Source: Leishmania mexicana MHOM/GT/2001/U1103 (Eukaryota; Euglenozoa; Kinetoplastea; Trypanosomatida; Trypanosomatidae). Taken from it: a DNA stretch of 64,000 bases. The number at the start of each line of letters is the position of its first letter. The stretch's first letter is position 1. Of the stretch, positions 42,750 to 52,023 are shown piece after piece. A program made the translations under genes and the position numbers. Below the pieces are notes generated by a model. The model saw only the letters and a program-made list of their open reading frames with translations, ran no database searches and was not told the DNA's origin. The stretch is from positions 619,779 through 683,778 of the forward strand of contig NC_018326.1 in assembly GCF_000234665.1 (NCBI RefSeq), in the 5' to 3' direction.

Positions 42750-44451
42750 GGCTTTGGCTATGTACTGTCTGTGACTGGAGGAGAGGTCTTGTGGCGCGCC
42801 TTTGCCTCTGTGCTTTGTCTGCCACCTTTGTGCGTGTGCTCACACGCATGATGTATAGTTTGCATCTCACGGTTGCTCCTTCTGTATGTTTAGGGCACCT
42901 CCCCGCCACCCCTCACACCCCTGGAATTGCGTGCATGCCGATGTCTTTGCTCTCTTCCTCTCTTCCTCTCTGCCTTTCTGCACGTGTACAGAAGACCCCC
43001 TAGATCAACTTATTACCTTCGCACTCCGCTCCCCTTCCCTCGTTTTTGGTGTCTGGCGGGCTCCCGCATTGTGCGTGGGTATCGGTGGCTGCGCTGCAAG
43101 AAAAGCGCCGCGTTGCCAAGCAGCTCTTTTTACAGCGCCTGCACTCCATCCTGATGGATACGGGCGCGTGGGTGTGAACGCTCTCTGAATCGTCGTGCAC
43201 GGACGATAGGGGTGAGGGATAGGACCAGCCTTTGGGGAGCATTTTTCCACCTTGCTCTTTTCCTCTGCTGTCTGCTACATAACATGCAGGTGCGTGTCGC
43301 ATACCCAGCCCGGCGCCCGTGTGTGTGTGTGGCTGTCCGGTACACCAGCTGGCTTCACTGCTGCCCCCTTCGCCCTACTCGTCTTCGCTTTCTCGCCTCA
43401 TCCTTTTCTCTTCCTATCGAATTGGTTGGCCCCACTCCCCCACCGCCACCCCATCCTATCAACGGCGCGCCTTTTACTCCCTTTACTCCCTTCCCTTTCT
43501 CACACACCCACACGCGCCTCAGTAGTTGAAGGTGCCTGTCCTTTTGAATGCTTTCGACAAGGCTGCCAGAGGGAGGGATGATTGCAAGGCAATATGGTGA
43601 TGAGTGAGTCGACGCACTCCCTGCACCACCCCAATTACATGCGTCACACACAGTCTATCTTCCCTTTACCCCGTCACGTCCTGCTAAGATCTCGAGGAAT
43701 CGAGTCGATGTAAACCTTTGCTTATACCCCACCCCACTGCTTATCCATCGCTGCAGGGATCCCTTGGGTGACGGAAAAGGTAAGGGGGGGTTGATACTTA
43801 AGTCTGCCTATCCGCGCGTAGTGTTACCCGATGAGGACTTGAAAACAACAGAATTCTCATCGATGGCTTTGCCAGCGCCAGAGGTTTCGAGAGCGCGAGT
43901 GGAGGGATACTAGACCGGTATATTCACCCACAGAAATATGAAACTCTCCAGCCAGCGTGGGTTTGGGAACATGTCTTGGAGTGCATCATACTCATCGTTT
44001 GTGACATCATTCCTTGTCTCTCCTTGTCTTTCCGCCTTGTGGGTGTGCGCCTTCTGTGCTGCCGATACTCTCTCCTCGTGCTTCCTGCTTGCTCTTCATT
44101 CCCGTGGCATGGCTTCCACATGGCACACGCCCGTACAGAGACACGCACACGACGCGAGCTCTTCTTTTCGCCAGCTGCTCTTTTGCACTTCCGTTGGTGT
44201 CTCGAGATTATCGCCTCGGCTTGCTCATCCATCCCTTGTCATCCCTTCTCCCTCTTCCGCCCACCGCGCTCGATCTTGCGCCCCTCTGCTCTGCGTCAAA
44301 CTCAAGGCCCTTTTTGATTTCGCTGGTACATCGGGTATTCGCGCCGCCTTGTGTCTGTGCGTCGAGGGGGTCTGCATTGGCGACGACGACTGCAGCTGAC
44401 GAAAGAGTCCAGCACCGGGCGCAGCGGCGCAGGGAAACGCAAACGAGAGTG
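42750..44451 (+). other. 1.7 kb intergenic region upstream of CAF1
   Basis: No gene supported. The segment 43560-43940 is compositionally distinct (mixed, AT-richer, not pyrimidine-biased), contains a near-palindrome around 43602-43619 and may be a degenerate element or regulatory UTR. The 500 bp before CAF1 is C/T-rich with several candidate acceptors. Confidence 0.5.
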
Positions 44452-45468
44452 ATGACGTCCAAGCACAACCCTCAGCCGTACACAATGACAGCGAGCACGC
44501 CGGCATGGAACCCGGAGACGCGGCTTCCGTCCCTTAGCAAGTCCACAATGATCCGTGACGTTTGGGCCGACAATCTCGAGGAGGAGTTCGCCACGATCCG
44601 GTCGCTCATCAAGGACTACTCGTTCGTATCGCTAGACACGGAATTCCCTGGTGTGGTGGCCAAGCCGGTGGGCAGCTTCAAGACGACGCATGAGTTCTAC
44701 TACCAAACGCTGCGGTGCAACGTGAACCTCCTCAAGATCATTCAGCTCGGCATCACCCTTCTGAACGACAAGGGCGAGGTCCCGGAGCACTGCTCCACCT
44801 GGCAGTTCAACTTCCGCTTCAGCATCAAGGAGGACGTTTACGCGCAAGACAGCATCGAGCTTCTCCGGCATGGTGGCATCAACTTCGACTACTTCAACGA
44901 CTTCGGGATCGAGGTGACGCACTTTGCGGAACTGCTCATCTCCAGCGGGTTGGTGCTCAACTCCAACGTGCGCTGGCTTGCTTTCCACGCTGGCTACGAC
45001 TTCGGGTACCTTATCAAGGTTGTGTGCAACAAAGATCTTCCGGAGAAGGAGGAGGAGTTCCTGCAAACCCTTCATGCTCTCTTCCCGAGCATGTTTGACC
45101 TCAAGTATCTTTTGCGGTTCACGGAGGTGTCCCACTCCTTTGGACTGGACTACTTAGCGGAGAGCCTGAAGCTTCGCCGCTTCGGCACGGCGCATCAGGC
45201 CGGCAGCGACTCACTCCTCACGGGCCACTGCTACTTCAAATTGCTGCGTGATAGCTTTGGCAACACCGCACCGGTGGCAAACAACGGCGTTCTCTACGGT
45301 CTTAGCGAGGATGCAGCTTCGTCCGTCACTCCTAGCAGCGCGCAGGCGGTGACGCAGGTGAATAGCAATTCGCACAACTTCTCAAGCCCCATTGCGTACG
45401 GCAATGGCGGCGCAAGCGGCGGTACCTTCCCTGCGGCCCCCATCAACTCTAATATACGCAGGCCGTGA
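44452..45468 (+). CDS. CAF1: CAF1/POP2 (CNOT7-type) mRNA deadenylase
   Basis: Catalytic subunit of the CCR4-NOT complex, removing mRNA poly(A) tails in the cytoplasm; in trypanosomes CAF1 is the main deadenylase. The 338-aa product has the DEDD nuclease fold: 'SLDTEFPG' with Asp62 and Glu64, 'FHAGYDFGYL' with Asp183, and 'HQAGSDS' with His248 and Asp253, so all catalytic residues are present. Family signatures 'IRDVWADNLEEEF', 'NLLKIIQLGITL' and 'TWQFNFRF' are also clear. The last 60 residues are Ser/Asn/Ala-rich and lie outside the fold. The start is the ATG at 44452; a second in-frame ATG at 44485 (residue 12) is also possible. The longer upstream open frame is translated C/T-rich sequence. 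Confidence 0.95.
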   Translation: MTSKHNPQPYTMTASTPAWNPETRLPSLSKSTMIRDVWADNLEEEFATIRSLIKDYSFVSLDTEFPGVVAKPVGSFKTTHEFYYQTLRCNVNLLKIIQLGITLLNDKGEVPEHCSTWQFNFRFSIKEDVYAQDSIELLRHGGINFDYFNDFGIEVTHFAELLISSGLVLNSNVRWLAFHAGYDFGYLIKVVCNKDLPEKEEEFLQTLHALFPSMFDLKYLLRFTEVSHSFGLDYLAESLKLRRFGTAHQAGSDSLLTGHCYFKLLRDSFGNTAPVANNGVLYGLSEDAASSVTPSSAQAVTQVNSNSHNFSSPIAYGNGGASGGTFPAAPINSNIRRP

Positions 45469-46888
45469 GCAGTTGCGTGGGGGCTTCGCAGCGTTTTTCT
45501 TTTCGTTTCTCTAATCATGTAAAGGCTCCATCGTGTGCATCGGGCATTCTTATACCTTTGCACTTGTGCACGCGTAGGCGCATGTGTGGTGCGAGAGGGG
45601 GATGGGGGGTAGCTGAGTGGGGGCTGCGCTCGTAGCGTACAAGCCTGCACAGTGTGTATGTGTCGGAGCGGCTTGCCTTCCACCTTTCTTTGTCCACACG
45701 CCGCTTTCCCTCCCCTTACGCTTACGCTCTCCTCTCCCCAGGTGAAAGCAAGAGCGACAAGGAGAGAGGAGAACATGTGCACTGCAAAGGCGCGGAGAAC
45801 ACCACCAACGCCCCTGCCGCGCGGGCGGCTTCACTGCCGTTCTGCAACATGCATCGGTGCGTGCTGTGTGTATGTGTGCCGCTCTGTGCGCGCACTCTCT
45901 TATTTCTCCGTTCTGCTGCTTTGCTCCTCCTTCCTTTGGCCGAACGTGCAGAGCTCGGCGGCGGTGCTTTTGGTTTCACCTGTGGCCCTCCTCTCTCTGC
46001 TCCGGGTTTGGGAGGGGGTGGTGAGAGAGGAAGGGGAAGAGTGCGCGTGCGCGTGCGAGGCGACGCGCTCGTGTTCGTTTTCTTTTTTTCTGTACTTTCT
46101 CGGGGGGGGGATGGCCGTTGTATGAAGTGCGCTCGCTTCGCCGCTTTTTCTTTTGTTTTCCCGTCTCGCTGTTTCTCTCTGTGTGTGTGTGTCGCGAGGC
46201 AGTGGGGAGGGGGCGGTGGTGCGCGACTCGCTTTTGGTGCGCTCTGTTTGTAGTCTTTCCTGTTTGACTCTCTTGCATGAAGGCCACCTTCTTTTTGTTG
46301 TCTTCTCTTCTTCGCCCCATGCGTCCGTCTCTGCCTGAGGAGTGTGCCTGTGTGTGTGTGTGTGGGTGGGTGGGTGTTTTCTCCTTGTCACGGTGTGTTC
46401 GTTCATGTGCGTGGGATTTTTTCCCCCTTATCAGTGCTCTAAAACAGAGAAGAAATGTGTGAAGTACAGCTAGGCTCATGGATGGCCATCACCTCACGTG
46501 AAGTGCGGTGGAGAGACCGCTGCCGTGGCGAAGCGCGCCATCCGGAGTCCGTCGGCGTGCGTCCCCGCCTCCACCCTCCGAGGTGGTCGCGGAGGACTCG
46601 GAGAAGGGTTGCGCGATGCTGATCAGCGTCTGGCGTGTCCCTCTTTTCTGTTCTCCTGACATTGCTGCTCTTTTTCCGTGCCCACATGCTCCTCCCTGCT
46701 CATGCTCCTCTCTTCCTCCTCCCACCAATTGCCCGCTTCCCCCCCTCACTACATACAAATGCGTCTGTGCATGACATACTCCGCACGTCAGAGCAGTTCT
46801 CTCGCCCGTTTAGCGATCGCTGTCCGCACCTCATCACATCGACAAGCACAAGGCGTGCAGATAATAAAGAGAAAGACGACTGAAGGTC
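45469..46888 (+). other. 1.4 kb intergenic region after CAF1
   Basis: No gene supported. Contains GT-rich and G-rich runs (46010-46130) and a GC-rich block at 46470-46640. A pyrimidine stretch (46640-46745) leads to a probable acceptor with AG at 46859-46860. Confidence 0.5.
46859..46860 (+). promoter_or_regulatory. Candidate spliced-leader acceptor
   Basis: CAG at 46858-46860 lies 28 nt before the ATG at 46889 and downstream of a pyrimidine-rich region. Confidence 0.45.
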
Positions 46889-47206
46889 ATGGTCATGCCC
46901 TCTGAGCGTGAACCCGTTCTGGAGGTGGCGGAGACGAGCGACTTCTGGTCCAACCCGGTTGATCACTTTCGCCCCAACCTGAAGTTCCTCTCCGTGTACG
47001 TGGATCACAAGTACGTGCTGGATAAGTGGCTGCACATGAAGGAGAAGTGGCTGAGTCCGTGGTACCTGCCGTGGTGGACGCCCATGTACCAGGTCATGAC
47101 CTGGTATTCCCAGCGCAACCGTAACCTTATGCTGGTGGAGAACAACCTCAACTACCGTCCGTACCGCTACCGCCGCAATGATGAGGACCGCAAAAACCCG
47201 TACTAG
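46889..47206 (+). CDS. Small Trp/Tyr-rich conserved protein, 105 aa, possibly mitochondrial
   Basis: I do not recognise this with certainty. It is compact, with an unusually high share of Trp and Tyr ('HMKEKWLSPWYLPWWTPMYQVMTWYSQRNR', about 49-78) and a basic, Tyr-rich C-terminus ('LNYRPYRYRRNDEDRKNPY'). The composition is that of a folded conserved protein, not of translated spacer. A second in-frame ATG lies at residue 3 (46895). Small Trp-rich proteins of this type are often kinetoplastid-specific subunits of respiratory complexes or ATP synthase, but this is inference. There is no clear membrane helix or presequence. It has a good splice acceptor 28 nt upstream and lies between CAF1 and the CobW GTPase. 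Confidence 0.8.
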   Translation: MVMPSEREPVLEVAETSDFWSNPVDHFRPNLKFLSVYVDHKYVLDKWLHMKEKWLSPWYLPWWTPMYQVMTWYSQRNRNLMLVENNLNYRPYRYRRNDEDRKNPY

Positions 47207-48280
47207 TGCACTCGCTGTGCGTGACTCTGAACGCAGGGAGGAGAGGAGGGGGAGGAGTAGCAGAGATAGACGGTGCAGCTGTCACACTTAAGGCGCACCT
47301 GAAGACTCGTTTTCTCTGTTTGACACGCTCTCTTCTCCCACCCCCTCCGTCAGACCTTTGTAGGAAGAAGAGTGGGGCTGTACGTATGCATCCTCTCCCG
47401 ATATTCGTTCGTATGTAACGAGTTACAAGCCACAGGCAAACGAGGGGATGCGTGCTGGATGTGTGTGTGCGCGAGCATGCGTGAATGAATGGGCTGTTGT
47501 GCGTGCTCGCGTGTGGTGCACATGTCGCTGCCCAGGCGCATGGCAATACGCTGTATCTGTTTTACTTTCGTCTCTAACTCCTCTCGCAGTTTGTCGTCCG
47601 ATGCGCCGTCTTCCTCTCTCCGTGCGTGTGTAAGCCAACGTAGGAAAACAGCAGTAGTACATCCACAAATGAAAGGGCGAGTCCGGTGCGGACTGCAACC
47701 CGTTGATGCTGCGGCCCCCTCAGGGGCTGACAATCACGAAGATGGGAAGAGACGGGGTGCGGTGGCAGCACCCGCTGTTGTGGAATGAGCTTCGTGACCC
47801 CCCTCCCTCACAGACTTCTCCCTCCTCGCGTTTTTGCCCTGGACGGCGTGTAGACCGTTGCCGCGCGGTCTTACTCGCACGTACGTTCTGGCGAAAGAAA
47901 TCGGGACTTCTGCCATGGTGGGAGGACGGCTTGAAGCCGATCTCTTAGTCTTGTTCTGTCTGCTTGCTACACACACACACACACTTAGGCACATGAAGGA
48001 ATTGGAGAGTCAGAGGGAGGGGGTGGGTAGGCACCATGCTGGTACGCCCTGCCCCGTCTATCCTCCACCTCATGCGTGTGTGTGTGTGCGTGCCGTGAGC
48101 GACGCGAGGGGACGAGTTCGATTACTACGTCGCATGCCATCACTCTCTTCCTCCGTCTCTCCTTCATCCCTGCGCTCATCGTCGCGCAGGACTCCCGAAC
48201 TTTTTTTTATTTGTTCGCGCGTGTGTGTGCGGTGTGCTATTCAGTGATGCTGTACCCTGTAATTACTCCACACGGCAGCC
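47207..48280 (+). other. 1.1 kb intergenic region
   Basis: No gene. Contains an AC microsatellite (47969-47984) and a patch at 47680-47790 sharing the 12-mer GCGGACTGCAAC with the subtelomeric repeat near 61119-61130. Candidate acceptors for the next gene are AG at 48243-48244 and AG at 48277-48278. Confidence 0.45.
47969..47984. repeat. (AC)8 microsatellite
   Basis: Eight AC units, direct reading. Confidence 0.85.
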
Positions 48281-49438
48281 ATGATACACGACACCCTGAA
48301 AGTTTGCGTCTTCGTAGGCTTCTTGGGCTCTGGGAAGACCACTATCCTCCAGCGCCTTCTCCCCACTCTCCCACGTGAGGAGAAGGTGCGCATCATTGTG
48401 AACGACATCAGTCGTGATAACATCGACGTTCACGCTTTTCAGCCATCCGGCGCAACGAACTCCACATCTGCTCGTGGCAATGATGTAGTGGCACTCTCTG
48501 GTGGGTGCGTGTGCTGCAATCTGCTCTCCGACCTCGTTGCGGAGTTACAGTCGGCGCACGCGAAGGGATGCAGGTATTCACTTGTAGAGTGCACCGGCGT
48601 TGCGGATTCCGTCCCCATCGTAACCACCTTGCATGCGCTCCCCGAGCTTCGTGTGTGCGTAGAGGTTGACGCGGTGGTGATGGTCATCGCCGCGTCCTCC
48701 TTGCTCTCGGTTACGACAGGTGATCGAGTCGCACTCGACTCGCTGGACGTCTTGCACGGCGATCCCATCAAAGGCGCCAACGTGGTCCTCATCAACAACT
48801 GGGAGTGCACGAACCGAATCGACGCGAAGATGATGCGGCTCTGGGTGCGACGCATCAAGGAGTTCGCCAGCGAGTCGAACCCGCACGTACGTGTGTACTG
48901 TACGAATGAAGGGTATTTTGCCTTCGACTCGCTCGTCTACCGCCAGGGTCTTTTCGCCGCTGACAATGTCGCCTCCTTCTTCCTGGGCGCGTACGCCGCC
49001 GCGGGAAAGGTGATCGGCGCTTTTGATGGCGACACCGCTGCTGAGGAGGCGGGCGAGATGAAGAAGCTGGGGTTGCAGCTTTTCACACTCGAGCTGAGAG
49101 GGAAGGTCTTCTCGACGCAGCTGCTGCGCCGGGCTCTCTTCAGCCCCGAAGCACAGCAACTGCTCAAACATGTGTGGCGTAGCAAGGGCTACTTTAGCGC
49201 TGTGGACGACGAGGGCGGCGGTGGTTCGTACTCTTCCAAAGAGGTTCAGTTCCGTTGGCAGACGGTGGAGCGCAAGGTGGACTACGGGGAGGTACTGCCA
49301 CCGTACGTGCCGCTGGTCGGTCGAGAGTCAGGTGAGCCTCTTTGCTGCCGAGTCGTCTTTATTGGTGATTTCGACGCTAGCGCTAAAGCCCAGCAGGCGG
49401 CCGCATTTTTTTCCGCGGTGGCGTCACGCAGCGTCTGA
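48281..49438 (+). CDS. CobW/P47K-family (COG0523) GTPase, ZNG1-like metal chaperone
   Basis: Members of this G3E GTPase family insert or traffic metal ions, commonly zinc or cobalt; eukaryotic ZNG1 hands zinc to methionine aminopeptidase. The 385-aa product opens with a P-loop, GFLGSGKTT at residues 13-21. The family's metal-binding motif follows in 'GGCVCCNLLSDL', with Cys76, Cys78 and Cys79. Then come 'LVECTGVADSVPI' (switch-like, in place of the usual ESTG) and 'VVLINNWEC' in the NKxD position, which is degenerate. The C-terminal third has the CobW_C pattern ('LGLQLFTLELRGKVFSTQLLRRAL' and 'GYFSAVDDEGG'). The start at 48281 gives a normal N-terminus directly before the P-loop. Metal and client cannot be read from sequence. 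Confidence 0.88.
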   Translation: MIHDTLKVCVFVGFLGSGKTTILQRLLPTLPREEKVRIIVNDISRDNIDVHAFQPSGATNSTSARGNDVVALSGGCVCCNLLSDLVAELQSAHAKGCRYSLVECTGVADSVPIVTTLHALPELRVCVEVDAVVMVIAASSLLSVTTGDRVALDSLDVLHGDPIKGANVVLINNWECTNRIDAKMMRLWVRRIKEFASESNPHVRVYCTNEGYFAFDSLVYRQGLFAADNVASFFLGAYAAAGKVIGAFDGDTAAEEAGEMKKLGLQLFTLELRGKVFSTQLLRRALFSPEAQQLLKHVWRSKGYFSAVDDEGGGGSYSSKEVQFRWQTVERKVDYGEVLPPYVPLVGRESGEPLCCRVVFIGDFDASAKAQQAAAFFSAVASRSV

Positions 49439-50172
49439 CCCCTATCCATCTCCATTCTCCTTTGCCTTGTTGCCGCCTGGGTACGCCCCGCTGCTGTGCG
49501 CACCCACTTGCTCTCCGCTGTGCCCTCTTTTCACCATCTCCCATGCCCACCCGCCAACCACATACGACTAACGCTGTGGCACTTATAATTCGTTGTGGCC
49601 CCTCTCCCGCGCATGTGTATTAGCAGTCATGCACACCATTATGTTGTTGTATCGTCTCGCTACCTTGGGCGTCGACACGCCACAAATTCTACCCTTACAT
49701 CTTGTCCGCTGCATCTGGCCGGGCTATCGGCTGCTTTGGTGTGCGCTGCGCTTCTTCTCTCGTGGTGCCTCACATGTGCGCACTGCCTTTTCCACCTTTC
49801 CTCACTCTCTCCCGGCCGCTCCCTTCCGTGTCGCAGAGAGCCACCCCTCCCCCATGCCCGCATGGGCACACAGAATCGCACCTCTGAGCATAGAAGAGGT
49901 GGCGTATGTACGCACGTCTGGGTAAGGTGGAAGCCTACCTTCGGAGGTAGGGGAACAGATTCTGCTTCGCCTCTCCCTCCACCTTCTCTCTCCTACGCTA
50001 CATTGATCCCTCTGCCTTTGACTCTCTCTCTGCTGCCACTGCGCACGACTTCTTCGAATGCAGCGCAGACAGTTGCGTGACGTGGCTTCACAAGGTCCAC
50101 TTCAAGCCTTTCTGCTTCGCCATTATCGTCTCGAGTCTCCTGTCTTGTACTCCCTCATCCGCTCTCTCTCAC
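49439..50172 (+). other. Intergenic region before RINT1-like gene
   Basis: No gene seen. A short inverted repeat, CCTACCT-TCGG-AGGTAGG at 49934-49951, could form a 7-bp stem. The remainder is C/T-rich. Confidence 0.45.
49934..49951. repeat. Perfect 7-bp inverted repeat, 4-nt loop
   Basis: CCTACCT and AGGTAGG separated by TCGG; lies in intergenic or UTR sequence. Confidence 0.5.
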
Positions 50173-52023
50173 ATGATGTACGGTTCCTCTTGCCACGAGG
50201 ACAGCTTCCTCGATGCCATCCTCGATGAGCTCACGGTGAATCCATACAGTGATCTCCACACGGTGCTCGCACGTGTGGAGCGAGCCCAGACGGCAGAATC
50301 ACATGTGGCGCGAATGAAGCAGCGAACGGCAGAGCAGCAGGAGGAGCGCGCGGCCCGCCTGCGGAGCGAGTGGGCGTCCGCGACGAGGCATCAGAGCCCC
50401 GTTTCAAGAGCTGGCTCGCAGCACTCCCTATCACTGGAGGCTCTCACTGCGAGCTCTTCAGCGTACTTAGACAGCCTCGCTCGCGCCGCAGATCGCGAGC
50501 TCAGCGCGTCGCTGCGAGGTGCGTCCAACACGTCGGGACCGCCTCCCTTATGCGCGCCGACAAAGCTTGCTGCCGAGGCACTGTCGCCTCTCACCTCGGC
50601 CCTCTCCCTCTCCCACGTTTGCGATGAGCACGAGTCGAGTGTGCTGCGCAGCGCGTACGTCCACCTGCTTCCGTACATACTCGCTGTGGCGGCTCCTCCC
50701 GCTACACGCTCTACTTCATTTGCCCTTGCTACCTCTTCCACCACCGTAGCAGTCGCAGCAGGCGGTGGGTCTGAGTCAGTGCTGCCATGGTATGCGGTGC
50801 ACACCGGCGACAGCGCCGTCCGTGAACTGCTCTCCCCGTACATGAGCTCTGTCGTGGGACCGCTGGAGAAAGAGCTGCGCTTCCACTTTACCGCTGGGTG
50901 TGACACGGCAGCCATGCACGAACCGCAGCACTTCTTCTCTTTTCTGATCGAGTGCTTCCAGCGGCAGCAGCGCATCGTCTCGGAGCAGTGGGCGGCGTCA
51001 AGGTTGCAAGACAGCGAGAGCGACGCTGCCCTTCGTCTTCTAGAGTCGGTGAGTCAGGTAGTACTCAGTGCCACGGCCGTGGTTGTGTTCCAGGAATGCT
51101 ACGGCTGGCGGCCTTGTTCGGCGCTGTCGCGCCACAAGGACTACGTTGTGGTCACCGTGAACGCCGTGCTGGACTTTGTAGCGTCTGCAGAGGGGCGGTT
51201 GTGCAGAGACTCGGTGCAGTTGCTCGTGGAACACCTGTTGGCGGAGGAAGTGCTCCAGCTGTACGCCCAATGTGCAGCGGACATGGCCGTGGCGGCACTG
51301 CGCAATGGCGCGGCGCGGCTGTGGAGGCGGTCGTTCCTGATGGAGGGGGCGGGTCGCGCATCGTTCCCGCTTTACACGTGCAGTTTGCACCTCGTGCGCT
51401 CGCTCGAGGCGTTCCAGCGGCGTCTTCTCAACTCGCTACTTCTTCTGCGCGGCTCGTGGGCGGAACTGGTGTGGCGCAGAAGTGTGGAGCCGGCGCTTTT
51501 GGCCTTCCTTGGGATTGTGGAGAAACAGGCTCTGCCGGCTGTGGAGGACGCGGCCGCAGCCTCCTGGGGGTCTGTCCTGTCCCTCCAGTGGTGTGTGGCG
51601 AGTGTGCAGGTTGTGGCAGCCGCGGCAGAAGACTGGCTTGGGATGCTGCGAGAAAGCTGCGTCGCCACGGCCAGCTCCGCCTCCTCACCCTCCTCCCTCA
51701 GTAAGTCAGAGACACTGGATGCGCTGATGCGGTTTCGCGATCAACTTGCTCGGCGCTCGGCCGAGCACGCACAGCACCTAACACGGCAGCTCTGCACGCC
51801 CCAGCCCGGGGATGCAGCGCGGGCTGCACGGGTGCTGCACGGTGCCGAAGAGTTCCTCAAGCTCACGGGGGAACTGCCCGATAGCGCCTCAGCTCCCTAC
51901 ATTGTGCACGATTTGGTGCACGGTGTCCTGCAGAAGAACCTCTCGCCGGAGCACAGGGCTGAGTTGCTGTCGTACACAAAGAGGTGTGGTCTGCAGCGCT
52001 TTGCACAGCTGCTTGTCGCGTGA
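50173..52023 (+). CDS. RINT1/Tip20-like vesicle tethering protein (Dsl1/NRZ complex subunit)
   Basis: The Dsl1/NRZ complex tethers Golgi-derived COPI vesicles at the ER. The start is the first ATG of the frame (50173, with a second at 50176), giving 616 aa. Residues about 1-60 hold a helix that may form a coiled coil ('VARMKQRTAEQQEERAARL'); 75-130 is Ser/Ala-rich. The best family signal is near residues 230-260: 'LLSPYMSSVVGPLEKELRFHFTAG' followed by 'MHEPQHFFSFLIEC'. It recalls the RINT1/Tip20 pattern of RFxxHF-x-G, then KPEWYF. The rest is helical, with 'ELVWRRSVEPALLAFL' and a C-terminal helix pair, as in CATCHR tethers. It is shorter than animal RINT1 (about 790) and close to yeast Tip20 (701). 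Another CATCHR-family tether is possible. Confidence 0.62.
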   Translation: MMYGSSCHEDSFLDAILDELTVNPYSDLHTVLARVERAQTAESHVARMKQRTAEQQEERAARLRSEWASATRHQSPVSRAGSQHSLSLEALTASSSAYLDSLARAADRELSASLRGASNTSGPPPLCAPTKLAAEALSPLTSALSLSHVCDEHESSVLRSAYVHLLPYILAVAAPPATRSTSFALATSSTTVAVAAGGGSESVLPWYAVHTGDSAVRELLSPYMSSVVGPLEKELRFHFTAGCDTAAMHEPQHFFSFLIECFQRQQRIVSEQWAASRLQDSESDAALRLLESVSQVVLSATAVVVFQECYGWRPCSALSRHKDYVVVTVNAVLDFVASAEGRLCRDSVQLLVEHLLAEEVLQLYAQCAADMAVAALRNGAARLWRRSFLMEGAGRASFPLYTCSLHLVRSLEAFQRRLLNSLLLLRGSWAELVWRRSVEPALLAFLGIVEKQALPAVEDAAAASWGSVLSLQWCVASVQVVAAAAEDWLGMLRESCVATASSASSPSSLSKSETLDALMRFRDQLARRSAEHAQHLTRQLCTPQPGDAARAARVLHGAEEFLKLTGELPDSASAPYIVHDLVHGVLQKNLSPEHRAELLSYTKRCGLQRFAQLLVA

